Assembly (NCBI GenBank): GCA_012329085.1
Contig: JAAXQB010000165.1
Span: 1-5,872 of the forward strand
DNA length: 5,872 bases
Direction: 5' to 3'
Source of the DNA: Methanosarcinales archaeon
GTDB lineage: Archaea; Halobacteriota; Methanosarcinia; Methanosarcinales; Methanosarcinaceae
Shown: positions 1 to 5,645 of the stretch, piece by piece
Layout of the letters: each line of letters begins with the position of its first letter
Position numbering within the stretch: the stretch's first letter is position 1
The notes under the pieces: model-generated
Told to the model about the DNA's origin: nothing
What the model saw: the letters and a program-made list of their open reading frames with translations, nothing else
Databases searched by the model: none
Program-made: the position numbers and the translations under genes

Positions 1-25
1 ATTATGTCTTATTACTATTTAAAAT

Positions 26-1780
26 TTACGGTTTATATTTTATCATTTCAGAACCCCCGTTTTTAAAGAATTTTCTCTTTAAAGGTGGGTTCTTACTTGT
101 AAGAGTAAATGAGACCCACTTATTTAATTTTTTTTCTCCTTTACTTCTAATAGCGGTATTGAATTTAATAGGTCTCTTTACTGTAACTTTATTATTTTGC
201 CAGAATTCAGCTTTATATTTTTCTGGGACTCCTTTTATTACATATTCCCAATTATCGCTATTGGTCTCCCTATAACGGTAATATTTTAAGCCCCTTGCTT
301 GAAATTCACCTTTAAATTTTATTTCCCACTTTCCCAGCTCGTTTTTTATTTCCAATTTTTTCTTTATATTTTCCTCACTATCATTAATAACAAGGCTATC
401 AGTATCACAGTAAATTATTTTATCAAGTCCTACCTTTAACATTTCTTGATAGAGATATATACGAGCACCAGCCGTTACATAACTGGCAATAAGCGGATAT
501 GCCTTCCTATGGTATTCTTTCATTTCCTTATCTTCTGGCAAATAATCATAAATAACGCCGTTAAGCTCGTAACATTCTTCTATGTTATAAACTCCTCCTT
601 CCTCTATTACCCTAAACCCTGTCTCATATTTATGTTTTTGCCCAAATTTCCCATACAGGGAATTCATTACGAGCTTATAAACCCCTGTTTTATCTTTACT
701 TTTATATTTATAAAGATAATCCACAAAATCCGTAAAGAAATTTTCCCGTCTTTTAAATTGTATAATCCAATCACAGTCTTTAATTTTTATACCTAATTCT
801 AACATATATCTAATTTCACTAAATGTAAAGACACCTGTTACATCACCCCACATCGATTGTAATTTCCCACTGTTCTTAATTAAGAAAGGATGAAAATACA
901 TATTTTTAGGGATTTTAATCGTTAATTCCGCACATCCCTCAAAATTATTTAAATAATCCTCAACATTAGATTTATATAAAACATTTGAACATTTATTCAT
1001 ATTAGGGATTGTAAGGTTTTTCATCATATAGGGGTACATGCTCTTAATATCAACGCATACAACACTCTCAAAATAATTCTTGTTAAACATTTCTGTTATA
1101 CCCCCTCTATATGATTGCCCTTGTTGTCCTTTGTGGTCACAAACTGTGTCTGGTTTGCATTCTTTCCCTATTCCGTGCCCTTCTCTTAAAAATTTCCTCT
1201 GGAATACATCCATTGCGGTAGAGGCTACCGTTAATTTAAGATTACTCTCAAAATCCTCATTTATCACCTTTTGAAATTTTTGTAATATCTCACTTACAGA
1301 CTTAGCGTGTGATTTACAAGCATTAAGTATGAGGGGGTCTTTATAATCGTGAACATCGATATAATTTACATTTAAATTGCCTGATAACTCTTTAAGACTT
1401 GTCCCCTGTCTACAAAAGTTAGATAAGTCGATAAATGAAAAATATCTATATTTGTTCTTAGACCTATCACTATTTTTGCTCGCCGTACAAGTTATAAAAT
1501 TCCCCTTATTTTCAAGCCGATTAAGTCTAAAATACGGGTGGAGAGTATTTAAATCGTAAGGAACATTAAAACCACCCATGTAGTGTCTTCCTTCGTGGTG
1601 CTTTCCTATGGGTCTTAATAATGATTTAGCCATATCAAAAGCGTTATAGAAAACCTCATAATCATCATCAAGCGGGTTATATATCACACCTAATTTAAAA
1701 TTACCGTCCTCATCGGTCTCGGTGTCAAACGCCCATATATTATATGTCTTATACCCCGCCTTTAATCTTCTAAGTGCCAT
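26..1780 (-). CDS. Family B DNA polymerase, phi29-like protein-primed type (DNA_pol_B_2)
   Basis: Replicative DNA polymerase with a proofreading-exonuclease domain; 584 aa from the ATG at 1780, close to the 575 aa of phi29 polymerase. In order I see ExoI FDTET (D19, E21), ExoII GGFNVPYD (N72, D76), a TSLK (S/T)Lx2h motif near 127-130, the YRGG linker motif (224-227), motif A DIKSMYP (from D244), motif B KLVMNSLYG (369-377), motif C YCDTDS (457-462) and KxY (K499-Y501). The spacing of A to B, the segment between B and C, and the very short thumb resemble protein-primed enzymes with TPR insertions; DNA binding to a protein primer is inferred from this. The expected ExoIII YxxxD reads AxxxH (see findings). 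The frame opens further at TTG 1795, but GGGTGA sits 5 nt before ATG 1780. The start overlaps the nuclease stop, implying translational coupling. The C-terminal tail is basic. Host lineage (bacterial or archaeal) is not resolvable here. Confidence 0.95.
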   Translation of the reverse strand: MALRRLKAGYKTYNIWAFDTETDEDGNFKLGVIYNPLDDDYEVFYNAFDMAKSLLRPIGKHHEGRHYMGGFNVPYDLNTLHPYFRLNRLENKGNFITCTASKNSDRSKNKYRYFSFIDLSNFCRQGTSLKELSGNLNVNYIDVHDYKDPLILNACKSHAKSVSEILQKFQKVINEDFESNLKLTVASTAMDVFQRKFLREGHGIGKECKPDTVCDHKGQQGQSYRGGITEMFNKNYFESVVCVDIKSMYPYMMKNLTIPNMNKCSNVLYKSNVEDYLNNFEGCAELTIKIPKNMYFHPFLIKNSGKLQSMWGDVTGVFTFSEIRYMLELGIKIKDCDWIIQFKRRENFFTDFVDYLYKYKSKDKTGVYKLVMNSLYGKFGQKHKYETGFRVIEEGGVYNIEECYELNGVIYDYLPEDKEMKEYHRKAYPLIASYVTAGARIYLYQEMLKVGLDKIIYCDTDSLVINDSEENIKKKLEIKNELGKWEIKFKGEFQARGLKYYRYRETNSDNWEYVIKGVPEKYKAEFWQNNKVTVKRPIKFNTAIRSKGEKKLNKWVSFTLTSKNPPLKRKFFKNGGSEMIKYKP

Positions 1781-2534
1781 ATTTTTCACCCACAATATTT
1801 ATAAATTCATCAACAATTACAGGGATGTTTTCTAAATTTACTAATTCATCAATCTTATAAAGATAAGTTACGCCATATCTTGAAAAATAAAATCCAATTT
1901 CTTTAATGTCATGCCTCCCCTCTATTACAGAAAGTAAATAATAACCAATGGTTTGATAATACACCCCCTCATTTACAGATAATTCACCTGTTGTCTTTAT
2001 ATCAATTAATTTATCATCAATGATTATATCACAAATTGCACCTTTAACTAATTTAGAGACTTGGTTAAAATTTGAATTTACTATACATTTAGAATTAGAT
2101 TTAAATTTATTAATATTGATGATAGAAAATAAATTCCTTAGGTCTTTTATATCTTGTGGGTCTATTTTTCCTATTTTATTATTGGGGACTCTCTTAGAAA
2201 CCTGAGCCGCAATTATTGAAGCCTTTATAATATTGTCGGTAATAGTCCCTTTAAGTAATAAATCAAACTCACTAAACGGAATATCGATAAATTTTTCTGT
2301 TTTCCAATATTTTAAAATTGTTAAAAAATAATTAAGCCATCTGTCGCCTTTTGGTATGTTGTAATATTTAACATAAAATTTAAAAAGATAATCAAAAGCT
2401 AAACCCACTAACATATAGTTGTTAGTAAGAGGCGGTACCTTTATTAGGTGATTAATTTTATATTTAGGTTTTTTAAATTCTCTTCTAAATAATTCTTTTA
2501 TTCTTTTATCTTTAATAACTTCTGTTAATGACAT
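1770..2534 (-). CDS. PD-(D/E)XK nuclease, RecB/Cas4-like
   Basis: A 254-aa protein with the signature of the RecB/Cas4-type PD-(D/E)XK superfamily in its C-terminal half: GAICD (D169) on one strand, then LIDIKTT (D178-x-K180) on the next, then a QTIGYY motif (Q194, Y198) in the following helix. An N-terminal segment VGLAFDYLFKF (43-53) may be the helix that carries the first metal-binding position in these enzymes. The predicted activity is metal-dependent DNA cleavage, probably exonucleolytic. No iron-sulfur cysteine set typical of Cas4 is visible; there are only two cysteines (C150, C169-adjacent C168). It starts 11 nt after the 161-aa gene, with AAGGGGGG 5 nt before its ATG, and its last 11 nt overlap the polymerase gene. 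Roles consistent with this position are processing replication ends, recombination, or degrading host DNA; the sequence does not choose between them. Confidence 0.82.
   Translation of the reverse strand: MSLTEVIKDKRIKELFRREFKKPKYKINHLIKVPPLTNNYMLVGLAFDYLFKFYVKYYNIPKGDRWLNYFLTILKYWKTEKFIDIPFSEFDLLLKGTITDNIIKASIIAAQVSKRVPNNKIGKIDPQDIKDLRNLFSIININKFKSNSKCIVNSNFNQVSKLVKGAICDIIIDDKLIDIKTTGELSVNEGVYYQTIGYYLLSVIEGRHDIKEIGFYFSRYGVTYLYKIDELVNLENIPVIVDEFINIVGEKYGT
1786..1791 (-). promoter_or_regulatory. Ribosome-binding site of the polymerase gene
   Basis: GGGTGA on the minus strand, 5 nt before ATG 1780, inside the 3' end of the nuclease gene. It decides the start: the longer reading from TTG 1795 would put this site inside the coding sequence. 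Confidence 0.7.
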
Positions 2535-2545
2535 ATTAGCCCCCC

Positions 2546-3031
2546 TTAACTATCCATAAAAGTGGGGTTATTTTCAACATCATAGAGACGCCCATATAAA
2601 TTATTTAAATTATTTATTTGTCCTTTTCTAAAATAATTCCGCATCTTGGCTTCTATATGCTCGGCTGTTGTTTTTTGCATTCTCCCCTCTTCCACGCTCT
2701 TTTTAAGGCTTGCTATTTTATCATATAATCTTATTTCACGATATTTATTTAAAAGGGCTTCATTTCCTATTTTATAACCCGCTCCTCTTACCTTTTGAGA
2801 TAATTCTTTAAAAGTAAGCGGGTCTTTTGTATAGGTGTCTTTTAATAATTCTTTTATATACTCGTCTCTTTCTTTCGTAATAACCGATTTATCTTCTCTT
2901 ACACCTCGTATAATTCGCCTTCCTTTTTCATTTCCTATTTTAAAGCCTTTTGCTCTAAATTCTTTAAGTACCTTATTTTGACTTTTTCCTCTATCTTTTG
3001 CTAATTTTCTTAATATATTATATTTTTTCAT
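2546..3031 (-). CDS. Basic protein with internal duplication, first gene of the replication operon; function unknown
   Basis: A 161-aa Lys/Arg-rich, probably all-helical protein that I do not recognise by family. It contains two copies of a motif about 21 residues long, at 25-45 and 81-101. Both have the form R-x2-G-[FY]-KIGNE followed by a basic helix ending in R, and 9 of the 21 positions are identical. Each copy looks like helix, short turn, helix, as in a small DNA-binding unit. The C-terminal part (103-150) is also predicted helical and basic. It is the first gene before the nuclease and polymerase, the place where phage phi29 carries its terminal protein upstream of its polymerase. It could therefore be a terminal protein, an origin binder or a regulator; it is shorter than the well-known terminal proteins (about 230-270 aa), so this is only a hypothesis. 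The ribosome-binding site is weak (AGGCGA, about 4-5 nt from the ATG). Confidence 0.85.
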   Translation of the reverse strand: MKKYNILRKLAKDRGKSQNKVLKEFRAKGFKIGNEKGRRIIRGVREDKSVITKERDEYIKELLKDTYTKDPLTFKELSQKVRGAGYKIGNEALLNKYREIRLYDKIASLKKSVEEGRMQKTTAEHIEAKMRNYFRKGQINNLNNLYGRLYDVENNPTFMDS

Positions 3032-3042
3032 TATGTCGCCTG

Positions 3043-3075
3043 AAAAAAAAATAAAGGGGTCTATTTAACCCCTTT
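3043..3075 (-). terminator. Intrinsic terminator between RHH gene 2 and the replication operon
   Basis: On the minus strand an 8-bp perfect stem (AAAGGGGT / ACCCCTTT, 3068-3075 and 3053-3060) with a 7-nt loop is followed by AT and eight T. It lies downstream of the 57-aa RHH gene, and its T-tract ends only 11 nt before the ATG of the 161-aa gene. There is no room for a separate promoter between the two. Confidence 0.85.
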
Positions 3076-3099
3076 GAGTTCACTTTTTAGCCGTGTGTC

Positions 3100-3273
3100 T
3101 CATGTTTGTTGCTCAAAAAATTCGTTGTTAAATTTACTATCACTGTAATGTTTATTTAGTAAATCTGTTATGATATCGTCATAAGTGGCTCTGCGTTCAA
3201 TTGCTTTTATTATTTGTAATTGTTGTAGAGTTCTTTCTGCGACCCGTATACTTGTTATTTTCTTATTGTTCAT
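3100..3273 (-). CDS. Small ribbon-helix-helix (CopG/Arc-type) regulator, 57 aa
   Basis: A short gene of 57 codons: MNNKKITSIRVAERTLQQLQ, then IIKAIERRATYDDIMTDLLN, then KHYSDSKFNNEFFEQQT and TGA. Residues 5-12 (KITSIRVA) form the N-terminal beta strand that, in this family, inserts into the DNA major groove as a dimer. Residues 14-27 form the first helix, the turn is near RRATYDD, and residues 31-43 form the second helix. AGAGG lies 9 nt before the ATG (3283-3287), and a strong terminator follows the stop. The protein most probably represses or activates its own promoter or that of the replication genes just downstream. Direct repeats TTATACTG about 90 bp upstream are the candidate operator. 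It is a different paralogue from the 55-aa RHH protein upstream, with little sequence shared beyond the fold pattern. Confidence 0.8.
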   Translation of the reverse strand: MNNKKITSIRVAERTLQQLQIIKAIERRATYDDIITDLLNKHYSDSKFNNEFFEQQT

Positions 3274-3298
3274 TTTTTTATACCTCTATTATTTTTAT

Positions 3299-3330
3299 AG
3301 AAAGAAATTAATTAAAAAAATATTCTTTCT
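3299..3330. repeat. Inverted repeat in the leader of RHH gene 2
   Basis: Perfect 8-bp arms AGAAAGAA (3299-3306) and TTCTTTCT (3323-3330) with a 16-bp AT spacer, located 26-57 nt before the 57-aa RHH gene start. It could be a leader hairpin or an operator. In such AT-rich sequence a chance origin is possible. Confidence 0.4.
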
Positions 3331-3360
3331 TAATAGTATATTATGCATTCTTTATTACTT

Positions 3361-3395
3361 TTATACTGTGTTATACTGAAAGTGATTTCATACTA
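3361..3395. promoter_or_regulatory. Candidate operator: direct repeats TTATACTG
   Basis: TTATACTG occurs at 3361-3368 and 3371-3378, exactly 10 bp apart start to start, and a related TCATACTA lies at 3388-3395. Same-face direct repeats one helical turn apart are a common binding pattern for ribbon-helix-helix dimers. The site lies about 90-120 bp upstream of the 57-aa RHH gene, in an otherwise gene-free stretch (3274-3490), so autoregulation or cross-regulation by the two RHH proteins is plausible. Confidence 0.4.
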
Positions 3396-3491
3396 AAAAT
3401 ATAGTTTTTTTCTTTTTCATTTTATACCCTATGTAAATTTTATAATTATCTTTCTTAATTATTATTATTTAATTACTTAATTATACAATTT

Positions 3492-3546
3492 AAAAAAAAA
3501 AATAAGGGTATTATCCTTTTATAAATTATTCACCCCTATACCCCTT
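3492..3546 (-). terminator. Intrinsic terminator after RHH gene 1
   Basis: Ten nt after the stop of the 55-aa RHH gene, the minus strand can form a hairpin between AAGGGGTAT (3538-3546) and ATACCCTT (3504-3511) with one bulged G. A smaller alternative hairpin lies within 3504-3518. A run of T follows (3492-3502). It separates the two RHH transcription units. Confidence 0.6.
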
Positions 3547-3555
3547 TAATTTTAT

Positions 3556-3723
3556 TTATATGATAACCCATTCATTATCTTCTTTATATTCCAGTAATAT
3601 ATTTCTTACCATTTGTGAAACACTCGCATGATTTTCATAAGCAAGCCTTTGGAAATACTCGGCGTCCTCTTTTTCTAATTGGGTTGAAATTGGAAGAGGG
3701 TTATTTAATATTTTCTTACTCAT
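3556..3723 (-). CDS. Ribbon-helix-helix (CopG/Arc-type) regulator, 55 aa
   Basis: A small DNA-binding regulator. Residues 9-16 (PLPISTQL) form the beta strand, 18-31 (KEDAEYFQRLAYEN) the first helix, HASVS the turn and 35-46 (VSQMVRNILLEY) the second helix, the standard RHH order. The start is uncertain: GGAG at 3735-3738 is 11 nt from the ATG at 3723 but only 2 nt from another ATG at 3732 (MKTMSKK), and the frame opens further to 3747. I chose 3723; the 3732 start would add three residues. The gene forms its own unit, with a palindromic operator candidate (3749-3768) just upstream and a terminator just downstream, the usual arrangement for a self-repressing regulator. What else it controls (the replication operon, the early operon) is not shown by the sequence. 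Confidence 0.85.
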   Translation of the reverse strand: MSKKILNNPLPISTQLEKEDAEYFQRLAYENHASVSQMVRNILLEYKEDNEWVII

Positions 3724-3748
3724 TGTTTTCATTTCTCCTTTAACCACT

Positions 3749-3768
3749 GTAAGGTTAAATTACCTTAC
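3749..3768. promoter_or_regulatory. Palindromic operator candidate upstream of RHH gene 1
   Basis: GTAAGGT, 6-bp spacer TAAATT, ACCTTAC: perfect 7-bp arms lying 25 bp before the 55-aa RHH start, between the likely promoter and the ribosome-binding site. A second exact palindrome, CATAATTATG (3771-3780), adjoins it. The position fits autorepression by the gene it precedes. Confidence 0.55.
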
Positions 3769-3795
3769 TACATAATTATGTTATGCACAATTAAT

Positions 3796-4197
3796 TTATA
3801 AAATAAAAAGTTCTTTATAATACTCCTCACTATACAATTTATGTGATTGCTCTAATCTTTCAATTTCTTTAAGTATAGCCTCATATAATGCTTTTATATC
3901 ACTTTTTAAATCACTTGTGAAATATTTGCTATTTTTTATCAAAAAATTATTTATTTCGTCAATATTATAACAATCCTTAATATATAAGAAACCATTTATA
4001 TAATCTAAATCAGGGGCAGCCTCATTTATATATTTATCTCTTTTATAATCATGTATATCGACATTTAAAAGTAAATAGTCGATATATTCGTTATCAGTTT
4101 CATCATTTATAACAATATAACTATTTTCATTTTGTGAGTGATTTGTATAGTGTTTATTCTCAACAGTATCATTATTTATAACTTTAATATTATTCAT
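3796..4197 (-). CDS. Acidic hypothetical protein, 133 aa; last gene of the early-type operon
   Basis: I do not recognise this protein. It is rich in Asp, Glu, Asn and Tyr, without cysteine clusters, signal peptide or membrane segment. Residues 1-35 look disordered, 36-92 mixed (with VDIHDYKRDKYINEAAPD near 46-63), and 95-122 form a probable amphipathic helix or coiled coil (SDIKALYEAILKEIERLEQ). The frame can open at 4293, which would give 165 aa and overlap the HTH gene. AAAAGGAG at 4206-4213, 8 nt before the ATG at 4197, fixes the shorter start and leaves a 52-nt gap after the HTH gene. It is co-directional with the 93-aa and HTH genes and probably co-transcribed. Small acidic proteins in early operons of viruses often bind host factors, but nothing here shows that. 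Confidence 0.75.
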   Translation of the reverse strand: MNNIKVINNDTVENKHYTNHSQNENSYIVINDETDNEYIDYLLLNVDIHDYKRDKYINEAAPDLDYINGFLYIKDCYNIDEINNFLIKNSKYFTSDLKSDIKALYEAILKEIERLEQSHKLYSEEYYKELFIL

Positions 4198-4205
4198 ATT
4201 TTTTG

Positions 4206-4213
4206 CTCCTTTT
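4206..4213 (-). promoter_or_regulatory. Ribosome-binding site of the 133-aa gene
   Basis: AAAAGGAG, 8 nt before ATG 4197. It is the best match to a consensus Shine-Dalgarno in the window, and it rules in favour of the 133-aa start over the longer 165-aa reading. Confidence 0.75.
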
Positions 4214-4249
4214 AAAAAATAAAAACAGTTTATAGACTTGTTTAGGTCT

Positions 4250-4435
4250 TTAGTAGTCAGCTCCTTTAAATAATTTATATGCGTTCTCAACACGAGTGCG
4301 ACTGTGTATATTTATTTCTGTGTCTTTATTAAGCCAGTTTCGTACAGAGGTCTCACTAACCCCTATATCTGTAGCAGTCTGTTTATAACCCAGACTTTTA
4401 ACCATTTCTCTAACCATTGCTTCAATGTATTTCAT
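4250..4435 (-). CDS. Helix-turn-helix DNA-binding protein, 61 aa
   Basis: A small Cro/transposase-like helix-turn-helix protein. Residues 17-37 (YKQTATDIGVSETSVRNWLN) carry the motif: a QTATDIG first helix, a GVS turn, and SETSVRNWL as recognition helix. The C-terminal segment 46-57 (RTRVENAYKLFK) forms a further helix. Its ATG is one base after the TAG of the 93-aa gene (TAG-C-ATG), with AGAGG 7-8 nt upstream inside that gene, so translation is probably coupled. It is likely a transcriptional regulator of this element, such as a repressor of the divergent or adjacent promoter. The target is unknown; no clear operator repeats recur next to it. Confidence 0.8.
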   Translation of the reverse strand: MKYIEAMVREMVKSLGYKQTATDIGVSETSVRNWLNKDTEINIHSRTRVENAYKLFKGADY

Positions 4436-4436
4436 G

Positions 4437-4718
4437 CTAAAACCTCTTTATTAAAAATTCTAATCTCGTTTTTTGTGTGCCCTCAATAAACTTAGACCCT
4501 TCTAATGAGTTATATTTATAGTCATCTGACCACTCGAAATATTTGGGGTTCTTAGTATTATAGTAGTCCTCTAAATCCTTGAAATAATAACCGAAATTGT
4601 GCTTTAACTGTCGCCCCGTCTTTATATTGAAAAGAGGGTAATCAGCTAAGGCGATATTATTTTCTTTCTGTTGTTGTTGTGCGTCTATGTATATGTTTTT
4701 CTTTTGTATTTTAGTCAT
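4437..4718 (-). CDS. Hypothetical protein, 93 aa; first gene of the leftward early-type operon
   Basis: I do not recognise this protein. It is hydrophilic and aromatic-rich, has a QQQQ run at 14-17, and carries many Tyr/Phe/Trp residues in 27-68 (YPLF, FGYYFKDLEDYY, KYFEWSDDYKY). No membrane segment, signal peptide or metal-binding cluster is visible. AAGGA at 4727-4731, 8 nt before the ATG, supports the start. The stop is followed after one base by the HTH gene, so the two form a coupled pair. Positioned first after the long repeat-rich non-coding end, it is the gene nearest the putative origin or terminus, where replication or early host-takeover genes are often found; that is an inference from position only. 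Confidence 0.72.
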   Translation of the reverse strand: MTKIQKKNIYIDAQQQQKENNIALADYPLFNIKTGRQLKHNFGYYFKDLEDYYNTKNPKYFEWSDDYKYNSLEGSKFIEGTQKTRLEFLIKRF

Positions 4719-5075
4719 AATTTTAGTCCTTGTTGGCTTTATTTATGTTCACCAACTATATTATTTAATTACATACTTATATTATATACTTATTGTATCA
4801 TTTAACCCATGCCCCACAATATTAAATAAGTCTCTTGTCGGTGTTTTCTTTTTTAACTTATATCGTTTTGTATATACTTTTTTAATTTCTTACATCTTTA
4901 AATTTTTAGCTTTAGGGTATTTTAATAACAAATATCATCAAAAAACGATAACGGACGGCATGCGGCACTTATTTTTTATCTTAGTTTTAAAATTATCATT
5001 TTTAATTTATGATTTATTCCCTTAAATATCTAAAACTTATCATAGAAAAAAGACAACAGACAATATATTTTATAT
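4719..5075. other. Non-coding leader region upstream of the leftward genes
   Basis: No supportable gene. An open frame on the plus strand runs through here into the 93-aa gene, but it is T-rich, gives a low-complexity hydrophobic product and has no ribosome-binding site. On the minus strand TATATAATATAAG near 4778-4790, about 60-70 nt before the 93-aa start, could be a TATA box or -10 element; no good -35 partner is seen. It is bracketed by direct repeats ATACTTAT (4773-4780, 4786-4793). A short GC-rich island lies at 4946-4968 (CGATAACGGACGGCATGCGG followed by CAC), the only one in this stretch; its role is unknown. Confidence 0.5.
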
Positions 5076-5210
5076 TTAATTAAAATTATTTCTATATTTA
5101 GGTTTTAAGGGCTTTTATTATTAAAGATAGGATATTACACCTGTTTTTAATTTTAAGGGCTCATACGGGGCTAATTTTAGCAGTTAAAACAGTTAAAAAG
5201 CTAAAACCTA
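5076..5210. repeat. Element copy A: diverged long direct repeat with closing inverted arms
   Basis: It begins TTAATTAAAATT and continues through TTTAGGTTTTAAGGG, CCTGTTTTTAATTTTA and ACGGGGCTAATTTTAGC, then ends in GCTAAAACCTA. The same blocks in the same order occur at 5450-5605 (copy B). The left arm TAGGTTTTA-AGG-GCTTTT (5099-5116) pairs with AAAAGC-TAAAACCTA (5196-5210), 15 bp with a 3-nt bulge, so the copy could fold as one structure. All frames are broken by stops, so it is not coding. It could be an origin element, a structured RNA or a decayed duplication. Confidence 0.65.
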
Positions 5211-5270
5211 TATTAAAGCCATGTTTTAAGTTATAGAATTAAAAGTTATTTTTATTTTGGGCTATATTTT

Positions 5271-5366
5271 AAAATCTTATTTTTATTATTGTTATTAATA
5301 TAAAATCTTATTTTTTTTTTATTATTGTTATTAATATAAAATCTTATTTTTTATTATTATTAATAT
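5271..5366. repeat. Three-copy T-rich tandem repeat
   Basis: AAAATCTTAT, a T-run, ATTATTGTTATTAATAT: copies at 5271-5301 (31 bp), 5302-5337 (36 bp, longer T-run) and 5338-5366 (29 bp, slightly degenerate). The differences are mainly in the length of the T-run, which points to slippage. It lies between the two large element copies. It is a candidate for an easily melted DNA segment. Confidence 0.7.
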
Positions 5367-5449
5367 TATTCATATAAAATATAATTATTATTTTTATTTG
5401 TTTTAATTTTAAAATATTGTTATTTTCGTGATATTTTTTATAACGCCAT

Positions 5450-5605
5450 TTAATTAAAATTGCCCTTTATTTAGGTTCTAAGGGTTTTTATTGTTTTTAG
5501 ACGGGTATTAAGCCTGTTTTTAATTTTATGAGGCAGACGGGGTTAATTTAGCGTTTGGATAAAATAAAAGGGGTTTTAAGCCTTAATTTTTTAGCCTTAA
5601 AATCT
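5450..5605. repeat. Element copy B: diverged long direct repeat with closing inverted arms
   Basis: Counterpart of 5076-5210, offset by 374 bp: TTAATTAAAATT, TTTAGGTTCTAAGGG, CCTGTTTTTAATTTTA, ACGGGGTTAATTTAGC, then AGCCTTAAAATCT. It has indels and substitutions relative to copy A but the same block order. The left arm AGGTTCTAAGG (5473-5483) pairs with CCTTAAAATCT (5595-5605), with one mismatch and one G-T pair. The closing stem therefore survives despite divergence, which favours a functional structure over a passive duplication. Confidence 0.65.
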
Positions 5606-5645
5606 CATTTTTTATTTATCTTAATTTAACATAGTGTTATTTATG

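Noticed and set aside
446..1559. Several plus-strand open frames of 60-116 codons
   Set aside because: All lie opposite the polymerase gene, whose motifs prove the minus-strand frame; they are antisense shadows.
26..2534. Casposon (PolB plus Cas4-like nuclease)
   Set aside because: Polymerase and RecB/Cas4-like nuclease do co-occur in casposons, but no Cas1-type casposase is present here and the nuclease lacks the Cas4 cysteine cluster. A casposase left of base 1 cannot be excluded.
4198..4250. Terminator between the HTH and 133-aa genes
   Set aside because: Only a 4-bp AGAC/GTCT stem precedes the T-rich stretch; too weak to support a call.
4198..4293. N-terminal extension of the 133-aa protein to 165 aa
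   Set aside because: It would overlap the HTH gene, and the strong AAAAGGAG site sits right before the internal ATG at 4197.
4687..5025. Plus-strand 112-codon open frame giving a hydrophobic, membrane-like protein
   Set aside because: It overlaps the start of the well-supported 93-aa gene, has no ribosome-binding site, and its hydrophobicity is what T-rich DNA gives by chance.
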